From the NCBI RefSeq assembly GCF_040183065.1, contig NC_091128.1, forward strand, positions 174,956,668 to 175,020,667: a DNA stretch of 64,000 nucleotides, written 5' to 3'. Position 1 is the first letter of the stretch; each line of letters starts with the position of its first letter. This DNA is from Periplaneta americana (lineage: Eukaryota > Arthropoda > Insecta > Blattodea > Blattidae). Of this stretch, positions 22,754 to 33,300 are shown piece by piece. The translations under genes and the position numbers were made by a program. Below the pieces are notes generated by a model, which did no database searches, was not told where the DNA came from, and was given only the letters and a program-made list of their open reading frames with translations.

Positions 22754-22860
22754 AGCTAATCTCCAACTCACCTGGCTCTGAGAACCCGAGAAGAGTTATT
22801 CTATATTGTAATTAGATACATAGTTCCAATACAAAATAATATTTATCTGGCTGCAAGTTA

Positions 22861-23432
22861 AGCCCAGTTCAGACGGTGCGTGTTTCTGTGACGGATTCCA
22901 AGGTGGCAGCGCAGATGGGTTGCCTGCATGCTCACTAGCCGGAAGTAATCCGCTCTGGTGGCTCCGTGCTAGATTTCGAGGGTAGGTTCCTTGCTATTTT
23001 TCGTGATGGTTTGCAGGCAGGAAACCAAAGATGATCATATAATATCACCACTGAAACCATGTCGCCATGTTCGTTGTTTTCCAACTAAACCTGTTTTTTC
23101 TATATTCTTTAGTTTCTAAGAAACAGCAATTAAATATCGGACTTTAGCTGTTTTGCACTTATGGCATAATTACTTTATTACGACATTTACTACTGTTAAT
23201 GTAGGACTTAGTTGTTTTCCACTCACGGTTTAGTTTCTTTCTGACCATGAGTGTTGGCAACAGATGAAGCAGCAGATGATTTTCCAATTTGAACTGTGAA
23301 AAGAGCCAGCTCCGTGTGAACAACTACTATCACCGTAGGCAACAAGGGAGCCAGCCAGTCAGCACGCAGGCGACCCATCCGCGCAGCCACCTTGGAATCC
23401 ATCACAGAAACACGCACCGTCTGAACCAGGCT
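22861..23432. mobile_element. PIF/Harbinger-type MITE
   Basis: Terminal repeats AGCCCAGTTCAGACGGTGCG and CGCACCGTCTGAACCAGGCT, extended inverted homology for about 65 bp, TTA duplication at 22858-22860 and 23433-23435. No transposase. Confidence 0.75.
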
Positions 23433-24376
23433 TTACATCGCATTTCTCTGGAGTCTTTCTGAAGGGCTTATGGCAATAATATGTTATGCCAAATTATTAA
23501 CTTAATAGTAGTTCTGTCTCGTAGTTTCCCCAGCTGTTTTCTATAAATTCTAAAGCACAAATTCCAATTCCAGATGTGACAAAATATTTAAATTTCAATG
23601 TTTTAACAATAACATAAAATTTACTGAAACCTGAATTCATATTTATTTTGTGACTTACCATATTACTGCTAGAAACCCATAATTTAACATACAGTGCAAT
23701 ATACATTTTCAGAGCTTCCTACATATTTATTACTGGACTTCAGCATTTTCAACAAGCTTTTTTCCATTCTCTTTGACATACATTAAATGTTTAGAAATAT
23801 ATTCACCACTGAATTAGCTGTTACAAACCTTACACTTGCCAAAATATGCGTTTTTTCCAATATGAAAACCTATATTGTTAAGAAAATTGATTTAAATTTT
23901 TGTAATTATCCAGGCCTAGGACATAATAGTTACTAGGTAACGATACAATTATACAAGTGACGTTAATTTTCTAAAGGAGGGACTTTTTGCGTCCCGCCTC
24001 GAATCGAAGCGGGACTTGGGACTTCTGTATGAAAATCGGGACATGTCCCGCCAAATTGGGACATCTGGCAACCCTGCTTAAGTTAGACTTCTTAATTTGT
24101 AATGAAATTATAATTCATTTACAACATCTTTAGAGCAGACATGAACATAGCTGAGCCTTATGCTGCAAGAGAGTCCCTGTTATAATAAATACATCATTAA
24201 AGTTTGTCCGCTCTTGGTTTGGGTCCTATGTAAACATTAACCACATGCCAGTGACCGCAAAACATTCTGCTCACAGAGAAATAATGGTCAGTCTAAATTC
24301 ACTTATAAATGGAAAACAAACTTATTGGTCTGGTGTGTACAGGTCTGGTTTTTGGTGAATGGATAGAACAGGAAAT

Positions 24377-24985
24377 ATAAGTATGGACACTTCACGTCTG
24401 TACCTCTGATGTAGCAGGACTGATTTCAATGACCTTCAAACCAGCTTGAGCGTGAGATTCTGATTTTTCCCTAGAGTTGGCACTGATTTCACACAACTAA
24501 CAGTTGACACAGCGGAAATATAACACAATTAATACATCTAGGAACATTTTGTACTGAAATAAAATAAATTGGACCGATGAAATAATAAATCCGTCATTAT
24601 CTGTGATGTCTAGACTCTATCCAGTTTCTTCATAATGAGAGTTCAGATGTTGACCCCAACAACAATTAAAATGCGTAATGATTTGATACCACTAAAAATG
24701 GAAAAACAAAACTCCTATGAGAAGTAAAACCATATGCCTATATACTGTATACAAATATTAAACGAATTTGATACATAATTTTTTAATGTATTATATTATT
24801 CCCAGTCTTTCGTCTTTGCTCCAAGCTGAATCTTGTAGCCATTTTTACAATAGCAATGAAAACAAATTCATTGTAACCATGGAAATACCAGACCTACCTT
24901 ATTTTGAAGAAATGAAAACAAGGTAGGCGATGTTTGGATTGTGTGTCTCAACTCTCTTATTCAATTATTATCGAGGAACTGTTTG
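24377..24985 (+). repeat. Relative of the 3100-3849 insertion
   Basis: Aligns in direct orientation with about 3118-3730, but lacks the terminal repeats. Interrupted by the segment at 24798-24922. Confidence 0.7.
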
Positions 24986-25252
24986 CTTTGTAATTGTCAG
25001 CAACTGAGCTGGTTTGACGAACTTGTCATAAATGCGGTAAATGCTAATCTAGATGGTGGATTTCTGTTGAAGTAAGCTTCAAATATTTTGCGGACCATTG
25101 TGGGGGACAGAAACACCTCCATCCACTTCCCAGTCTTTCATCTTTGCTCCAAGCTTAATCTTGTAGCCATTTTTACAATAGCAATGAAAACAAATTCATT
25201 GTAACCATGGAAATACCAGACCTACCTTATTTTGAAGAAATGAAAACAAGTT
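24798..25252 (+). repeat. ~124-bp direct duplication
   Basis: 24798-24922 and 25127-25251 are near identical (CCCAGTCTTTCRTCTTTGCT to GAAATGAAAACAAG), about 205 bp apart. Confidence 0.8.
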
Positions 25253-25748
25253 GTTTCCATTGTGTATAATCACGTAAACATAAACTGAATCACTGTGAGT
25301 TACTGGTACCACTTTTTAGAGACACGATGTATTTATTGTACCTGTCTTGTCTACAGCTGGGATATGGCAGCTATCACATTGCGTGGGAGGACTGTTGCTA
25401 TGGTAACAGTGGCTGAGTTGCCAATGTTACAGTTCCCACATAGTGAATGCTTAATAGCTCTTTTGGTACCATTTGTTGTACATACAGCTTCAGTTAGTAA
25501 TACGTTTCGTGTTCCATTCTCTGTCGATTTTGTATTGTTTTATACCTTCGCATCAATTTTTATTGTCAATGACTGCCAGTCCTTGCCATAGGCAACAGGT
25601 GCAATGGCTGCTCTTTAGGTTCGACAGCTAATGGAGATTTAACTTCTAGGACAGATCCCTAGCAATAATTTTTAGAAGCAAAGGAACTATTTTTATTGGA
25701 AGAAATCTATTTATTTCCGGCTTTGTATAATTAAGTAGGCAACATTTG

Positions 25749-26359
25749 ACAAACAAACATTCTCATGGGAGTAGATAAAAAGTTGATTTTTTTTCTTCCG
25801 CCAACTTAATAATGTCAAAACAAGTGCTTATACAAATTTTGGCCACTCGAACACAATTACGAGAGCCATTTAGAAAGTGAGTTTCTCTGGTGCCGTTTAC
25901 AGAAAGAAAACACAATTTCATGGAAAAATATATTGAAAAACAGATACAGCAATTGTTGAGCTATTTTTCAACATATTCCCCACTAGAATAGAATCATTTG
26001 TCATACCGTGAGATCAACAAAGAGGTGCAGACAACTGTCACACACTGGTTCTGATCCCTGGCGGCAGACTTCTACGACACAGGGATACAAAAGTTGATGC
26101 TACACTATGATAAATATCTCAATTCTGGTGGGGAATATTTGAAAAATATCTCAACAGTTGCTGTATCTGTTCCAATAAATCTTTCCATGAAATTGTGTTT
26201 TCTTTTTGTAAACGGCCCCAGAGAATATTTCTTCATGGATCGCCCTTGTAAGCTGGAATGGCTAAAATTTGTATAAGAACTTGTTTTCACATTATTAACA
26301 TGGTAGAAGAAAAAAAATAACTTTTTTTTTTATCTGCCCCCATGAGAATGTTTGCTTGT
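25749..26359. mobile_element. Mariner-derived element, copy b
   Basis: About 610 bp with ACAAACAAACATTCTCATGG / CCATGAGAATGTTTGCTTGT ends. Transposase C-terminus LAADFYDTGIQKLMLHYDKY on the + strand, with stops upstream. Same family as 11104-12126. Confidence 0.7.
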
Positions 26360-27132
26360 GGTACTCAACTTGAGAAAAATGTGTAGTATCACGTGATCTG
26401 ATGCATTTCTGCTTTGCTCTGATTACATGTCGTACTGGAAGATAACAGATCCATGACTCTGAATGATTGCTGTATTTGAGAGAGTCTTTAAAGAAAATAC
26501 TCTTTCTCTCCAAAGAAGAACTTCATACCCTCTTCTTTCATAACATTCCATATGTCACATCAGCACTGTAGTTCTGTGCTGATGTGATGCTTATTGCGCT
26601 GCGTCATCATTATTCTTGCATATACACTGTGGAAGGAGTGTAGCTATTTTAATTTTTAATCTTGTCCTTTATGCTCAAATGGAATAAAGGCTATCCATTT
26701 AGAGGTCTAGTATAAAAATGTGACAATAGTCAGTGTTGGGGCTTCTACGTATTTAGAAGGTAATACAGTAGAGACGGCTAATGCAAACAAATTACTTCTT
26801 GTCATTTTTTACTATTGTAACATTCCACTATAATAATATAAATGTTTTTACTGTGATTACATACCAAATGTGAATGTAGCAACATTGTAAATGCCACGAG
26901 AAGCAAGATATGTTGCATACAGTACATAAATCATTACCCAACATATCAGGAGGACGGAGAAAGAATTACAATAGGAATTGAATCATATTACGTTAGCTCA
27001 TTAAACTGTAAAAGTGTTAGCCACACTTAACTGTTTTTCTCTTTGTCATTTGTTATTAAATGAAATATATTCACTATTCCCTTCCACTTTGTATAAAGAA
27101 AAATGGTAGAGCGAAAGTGAACTGTGTTAGTA
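26360..27132. other. Intergenic, nothing recognised
   Basis: AT-rich. Holds a perfect short hairpin at about 26557-26590 (CATCAGCAC/GTGCTGATG arms). Confidence 0.4.
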
Positions 27133-27543
27133 CACTCACGTTCAAAGATATTGATAATGATCGATAATTTGTTGGTGTAAGTGTGGCTCCTTTAGTTATT
27201 ACTTCTTTCAATAGATGGCGAAGGTAATAGTGTTGCCAATTGTACATAAACCCATATTATACAATTCAATATTTCAGCCCCCTCTACTGATTGTAAAACA
27301 ACACTGGGTTTAGCTGTAAACCGTTATTCTCAATTACGAGAATAATTTATGATTAATCAACAGCATTTTCTGGGACACCATTTTTAATGGCCCTCCAATA
27401 ATGGTGCCACCTATTGAGAACTAGCAGAACTCTTTCAGAGTTTGACAATTTTTTTTTTATATCTTTGGTTCTGACATCCCATGGTTAGAAAGTTCGCTTA
27501 CACGATCATAAAATCGTAGATCAGATATCTTTGAATGCCAGTG
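27133..27543. mobile_element. Tc1/mariner-type MITE
   Basis: TA duplication; ends CACTCACGTTCAAAGATATT and GATATCTTTGAATGCCAGTG, inverted and similar over about 45 bp. Non-coding. Confidence 0.65.
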
Positions 27544-28239
27544 TACATCTTGAATGTTGGAGAACTTGCCAAAGAATTCAAGTGTCACAATATTATGTAG
27601 TGTGGAGGTACATTCTGCTCCCCTTTTGTTTCTCGATGTGACATTCCAGAACTTGAAGATGTTGCAGTGTACAGTGTTAGAATTTAATGTAGCACAGTGT
27701 ACAGTTATTATGTTTTAATAAAATCTTGAATAGGACATCTCCTGTTTACCAACATATATTATGGTGTTCATCCTTTTATCCAGGGTCTCTACTATAGCAC
27801 TGCAATATAAATATTTCGCTCACTCCTATTTATTCGAAGGTCCAGCACTCGAGGGCATTTTCTTCGAGAAAAGAACTCTCTAAACCATGTTGACAAGTGA
27901 ACTATGCTCGCGTGGAAGGAGATTCGCAGGAAGCAACCAAAAACCATATAAATTTTTACTCAGATGGTCGTATAGGCTACATTACTCTTTACTGTGACCT
28001 AATGAGTTAACTACCGGTATGTTCTGTAGGATAATGGAAGATACAACAACAGAGTAATATTTATGTTCGTTCTGACCTGTAATCCTAGTTATTATATTTT
28101 GCGCTCAATTTTACTTTCTTGTATTTCAAATGCTGTACTGGTATCAATGAATATTGTATATTTTTCATCTTCTACACTACACGAAACTTAAATAATTATT
28201 TTTATATTCAATTATGTCTTTGGCTCAAAAATAGAAATA
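27544..28239. other. Intergenic, nothing recognised
   Basis: AT-rich, with an isolated AATAAA near 27716. No coding exon I can support. Confidence 0.4.
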
Positions 28240-28543
28240 CAGTTGACTCCTGATAGTTCGCATGTGATTAATTTGCTTTGCGAGTAATTCGCGATCCTTT
28301 TTTGGGAGGCTGAGGGGAGGGGAGCAAAGTAACACCATTTCCGTTTTTTTTCACGATTTACACTCCTCCCTCTTAAGAAAATTGCGATCAAAAATCAGAA
28401 AAAAAAAAAAAAGAACACTACCCTAAGAAATAAACAAAAAAATGAAATTATTTTATGACAAAATATTTTGCTGTTAATTCGCTATTTTTTTATATTTCGG
28501 AGAAGTTCGTGCATTAATTATTTTCGGGACTAGACTGTAATAC
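28240..28543. mobile_element. Possible small pogo-like MITE
   Basis: TACAGTTGACTCCTGATAGT at the left; a partly matching inverted end GGGACTAGACTGTA at about 28529-28542. AT-rich interior. Confidence 0.4.
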
Positions 28544-29205
28544 AATAATTAATACCATATTAAATTGTCTTTATTTCGAAAATAAAAAAAATAATACAAG
28601 AGTAACATCTGAGAACAAAATTAAATAATGATTTATGCTTGTTTTCTAATAATTGTTTCCCACACATCACTTCTGGCTTACTCAATTTGTAATCATGGCT
28701 TAAAAGTCTAGTCTCCACAACCTTTCTAGTTTCCCCATCGATATTTACTTGTTTTACTGTTTTTAAGTACCGACTTTGTCTACCCTGGGGTGACTTTGTG
28801 TCATATCATAGAAAAAAATAAAAGTGGCGCTATCTCACATTTGTTTCAATGAAACAGGTTACTAATCTCTAATTCCGATATATGACAGAATTAGTTTCAG
28901 ATTGGACTTTGTGATTCCACAGTTGGTTTTACTGGAGCTGTTTTGTTGATATAGAAAGTTTTAAAATTTGATTTTATGAAGCATGGAATTTTTTTGATAC
29001 TGGTAAGTAACTTTTAACATCTACGGTCATATTGCGTGTTTAGGATCTTTGGGTTTATCATTAAGTTGTTTACTATTGTTGAGTTTCAGTTTCTATTGTG
29101 TATAGCCCTACAGATGAACGTATTCATGTAACTGATTTATTTTAATGTTTGTGATAGTGGTGATTTGTTACATAAATGTGCCATGATTCACTATCTTTTA
29201 AATTC

Positions 29206-29325
29206 GGCATTTGCCTTTGTGACTGAGGGAAACCATGAAAAACCCCAGTGTGATTGGCTGGCAGCGGGGTTTGAACCTGGGACCTCCCGAATACTGTCTC
29301 AGCCACCTCGCTCGGTAAACGTGGA
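29206..29325 (-). mobile_element. tRNA-headed SINE, family 4
   Basis: Reverse strand: CGAGGTGGCTGAGACAGT (A box) and CCAGGTTCAAACCCC (B box), then a body with GGGGTTTTTCATGGTTTCCC. Confidence 0.6.
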
Positions 29326-30059
29326 AATTTTAATCAAAACTCAATTTTCCTAATGCCAAAGATTTATCACGAGATTTAACTGATAAACGTGAAGAAGATC
29401 AATTCTTTAGTATTGTTTTAGCAACATTCGATTTTCGCTTTACAACAATGCGAAAATGATAGCAATATCAATGATTTTTCAACAAGATTGAGAAAAAAGC
29501 GCCTCGATCACCACACAACTGCAATTTGCAGTGTATTTTTTATTCGTGCCATGTAAACCCGAGAGAAGTTAGGGGCAGAAATGGTTTAACATTATTTATA
29601 ATTAGTTATCGTTTTCTTATAAGTGTTCATATGTATCGAAAACAAGCAACGACCTTAGCAATAAGTAATGAAATAAACAGCAAAATACCCCAAAAGAGAT
29701 TACTCTAGCTGCGAGACAGATCAGAGGGGCTCACGACAGGAAGAAACTTGGCTGTGAGCATGCGTGGACTTCTCATGCTGTGCCAACGTGATCCTTTTAG
29801 CTGAATTTATTTTTCGCGTGCACATTCCAGATAAAATCAAGAAGTTCCCTTCGTACTCCTGTTACATATCTTTCGTATAGAAAGGTTAGATTTATTATTT
29901 TGGTCGATTTAGGTTTCTGTTAAAGTCTGCGCATGCGTAGTTTGATTTCGCAGCCAAGTTCTTCCTGTCATGAGTCGCACAGAAAGGTAACACTGTTGTT
30001 ATTTAAAATAATTACTGTTGTTATTGTTAGAAATGGCTTTATTGGAATTTAAACCTTTA

Positions 30060-30348
30060 CATTGATAAGAAAGGTAACCTTTATTCCTCGGTGTGCGAAC
30101 GGTTGTGCGGTGTCCTGTTTTCACAAAGACGATCTTTCAATGTTCAGTCAGTGACCTCTATCTGTGTAATGTGTTCTGTAGTCTGTACGGGTTCGGTTCG
30201 TGAGACTGAAACGTGGATAGTGGTGTTTTGTAGTGTGTCTGCATTAATTTTTGTTTAAAACATAAGGGAAGCTATTGGCATTATATTAAGAGTGTTTGAG
30301 GTGGCGCATGTAGATACAGGTTTAATTGTAGTGCTTTAGTTTACACAC
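30060..30348 (+). promoter_or_regulatory. TRPT1: Likely TRPT1 promoter and 5'UTR
   Basis: Repeat-free segment with CpGs and TCAGT-like initiator sequences near 30148, and no clear TATA box. It lies directly upstream of the proposed ATG. The assignment rests on position alone. Confidence 0.3.
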
Positions 30349-30360
30349 ATGTCAAAGAAG
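30349..30360 (+). CDS. TRPT1: TRPT1 proposed first coding exon (MSKK)
   Basis: The 35556 exon has a TAG immediately before it in frame, so the start codon must lie in an earlier exon with phase 0. ATG TCA AAG AAG followed by donor GTAATT at 30361 supplies this. It sits below a repeat-free, CpG-containing stretch (30060-30348). The short basic N-terminus suits the family, but a 12-nt coding piece cannot be proven by eye. Confidence 0.5.
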
Positions 30361-33300
30361 GTAATTTGAGTTGCGGATACCTGCTATAAAATTAACCTTA
30401 TGTCATTAATTGCAATTTTCGAGTATGAATATTGAACAAATTTCCTGTTCAATATAAATATTGGTGTATATGTGATTGTCAGTTCAGTGATGAACATGAA
30501 ATAACTGAAACGAAATATTGGAATCCCAATATGTAAGTTGCCTTAAAAGTATTTTTCTTACACATAATTAATATTATGGTACTATTGTTAGGTTATGTCC
30601 TAGATCACACACACACACGCACTCTACTTTACGTGTGCTAATAGCTGCTAACAATGTGGACAATAGAATACAGAACCACAGTTAGAATAATCAGAGGTGG
30701 TAACTATGGGAATGAAATTTTATTGTATCCTGAATTAATATTGTCATGGTAGGCAACACTGCAAAGGCATTTTCTTAGTGAGAAGGATTAATTCTTTACA
30801 ATCGTGTTACAAGATGTAATAGATACCTAATTTGTTCATAGGGCAATAGGAATTTAACTGAAAATAGACACATAGCAACCAGCTCTACCGGTTTCGTAGC
30901 AGCCACAATTAGGAACCGGTTTGACTAAGGAAAGGAGTTGTGCCTTTCGTTACTAATAACTTTCTTGCGTTGGCTGTATGTAGGATTAAGTAGGATCCTA
31001 AATATTGAACATAAACTGAAGAAATGGGCCCTATCACGTAGAAGAAATATTGTTTTGAATTTTGCAAGACATAGAGAACATTAAGCGTGATTAAGCACTG
31101 GTTTAGCCAATTGATTTTCCTATTAAGAGTGATCAATTACTTACAAATGGCTTTTAAGGACCCCGCAGGTTCATTGCCGCCCTTACATAAGCCCGCCATC
31201 AGTCCCTATCCTGTGCAAGATTAATCCACTCTCTATCATCATATCCCACTTCCCTTAATTCCATTTTAATATTATCCTCCCACCTACGTCTCGGCCTCCC
31301 CAAAGGTCTTTTTCCATCCTGCCTCCCAACTAACACTCAATATGCATTTCTGGATTCGCCCATACGTGCTACATGCCCTGCCCATCTCATACTTCTGGAT
31401 TTAATGTTCCTAATTATGACAGGTGAAGAAGAGTGATCAATAGTGAACGTAAAATTAATAAATAAAATTAAAATACCGAAATACCAAATTCAGTTGCATG
31501 CTAGGGGAGGACTGTGATAACTTAAATAGCTGATCAGATTTTCTGCTTATTATGATGGGATTAAATAACAGTAAGTTAATTATTTCTCTGCGAGAATAAA
31601 AACGAAGATGATATATCTGGGATTTTATCTCCAGAAAATTAAAATTATCGAACATACTGTACCTTTCCTTGAATGAGGAATTATTATTTGAAATATAAGC
31701 GAAACTAACGCTGAGGTAGTTCCCTTTGTACTCTGCTTATACACCTTGTCTATACAAATCTGTGGCGGTTGGGTTTGGTTAGTTTAGGTTTTTTTTTTTT
31801 TTATGGCTTGCATATACGATCAACTACATCTTCACAAAAAAATTCCTTACAAATTCAACTTACCCTATAAGATCAGTAAAGAAAAGGCTACAGACATAAA
31901 TGTTATTTTATTTATTTATTTATTTAACCTGGTAGAGATAAGGCCATCAGGCCTTCTATGAAAGTTTGATTAAAAACAGTACATAGCTTTCACTATTACT
32001 TACATACAAATGGCTTTTAAGGAACCCGAAGATTCATTGCCGCCCTCACATAAGCCCGCCATCAGTCCCTATCCTGTGCAAGATTAATCCATTCTCTATC
32101 ATCATATCCGAACTCCCTCAAATCCATTTTAATATTATCCTCCCATCTACGTCTCGGCCTCCCTAAAGGTCTCTTTCCCTCCGGTCTCTCAACTAACACT
32201 TTATATGCATTTCTGGATTCGCCCATACGTGCTACATGCCCTGCCCATCTCAAACGTCTGGATTTAATGTTCCTAATTATGTCAGGTGAAGAATACAATG
32301 CGTGCAGTTCTGCGTTGTGTAACTTTCTCCATTCTCCTGTAACTTCATCCCACTTAGCCCCAAATATTTTCCTAAGCACCGTATTCTCAAACACCCTTAA
32401 CCTATGTTCCTCTCTCAGAGTGAGAGTCCAAGTTTCACAACCATACAGAACAACCGGTAATATAACTGTTTTATAAATCCCAACTTTCAGATTTTTTGAC
32501 AGCAGACTGGATGATAAAAGCTTCTCAACCGAATAATAACACGCATTTCCCATATTTATTCTGCATTTAATTTCCTCCCGAGTGTCATTTATATTTGTTA
32601 CTGTTGCTCCAAGATATTTGAATTTTTCCACCTCTTCGAAGGATAAATCTACAATTTTTATAGTTCCATTTCGTACAATATTCTGGTCACGAGACATAAT
32701 CATACACTTTGTCTTTTCGGAATTTACTTCCAAACCGATCGCTTTACTTGCTTCAAGTAAAATTTCCGTGTTATCCCTAATCGTTTGTGTATTTTCTCCT
32801 AACATATTCACGTCATCTGCATAGACAAGAAGCTGATGTAACCCGTTCAGTTCCAAACCCTGCCTGTTATCCTGAACTTTTCTAATGGCATATTCTAAAG
32901 CGAAGTTAAAAAGTAAAGGTGATAGTGCATCTCCCTGCTTTAGCCCGCAGTGAATTGGAAAAGCATCAGATAGAAACTGACCTATACGGACTCTGCTGTA
33001 TGTTTCACTGAGACACATTTTAATTAATCGAACTAGTTTCTTGGGAATACCAAATTCAATAAGAATATCATATAATACTTCCCTCTTAACCAAGTCATAT
33101 ACCTTTTTGAAATCTATGAATAACTGATGTAGTGTACCCTTATACTCCCATTTTTTCTCCATTATCTGTCGAATACAAAAAATCTGATCAATAGTCGATC
33201 TATTACGCCTAAAACCGCACTGATGATCCCCAATAATTTCATCTACGTACGGAGTTAATCTTCTCAAAAGAATATTGGACAAAATTTTGTACGACGTCAA

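Larger units (their letters stand above)
22348..22802. mobile_element. Fold-back, Penelope-like non-autonomous element B
   Basis: 12-bp target duplication ATATTGTAATTA (22336-22347, 22803-22814). Tail 22348-22379, arms about 22380-22535 and 22645-22802. The tail sequence recurs as a direct repeat inside the spacer (22605-22634). Both arms carry a hammerhead-like motif. Confidence 0.75.
22107..24077. mobile_element. Possible composite element with GGGTTGCCAGAT ends
   Basis: AGGGTTGCCAGAT at 22106-22118 is inverted at 24064-24077 (ATCTGGCAACCCT). No clear target duplication. Contains fold-back element B and a Harbinger-type MITE. Confidence 0.4.
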
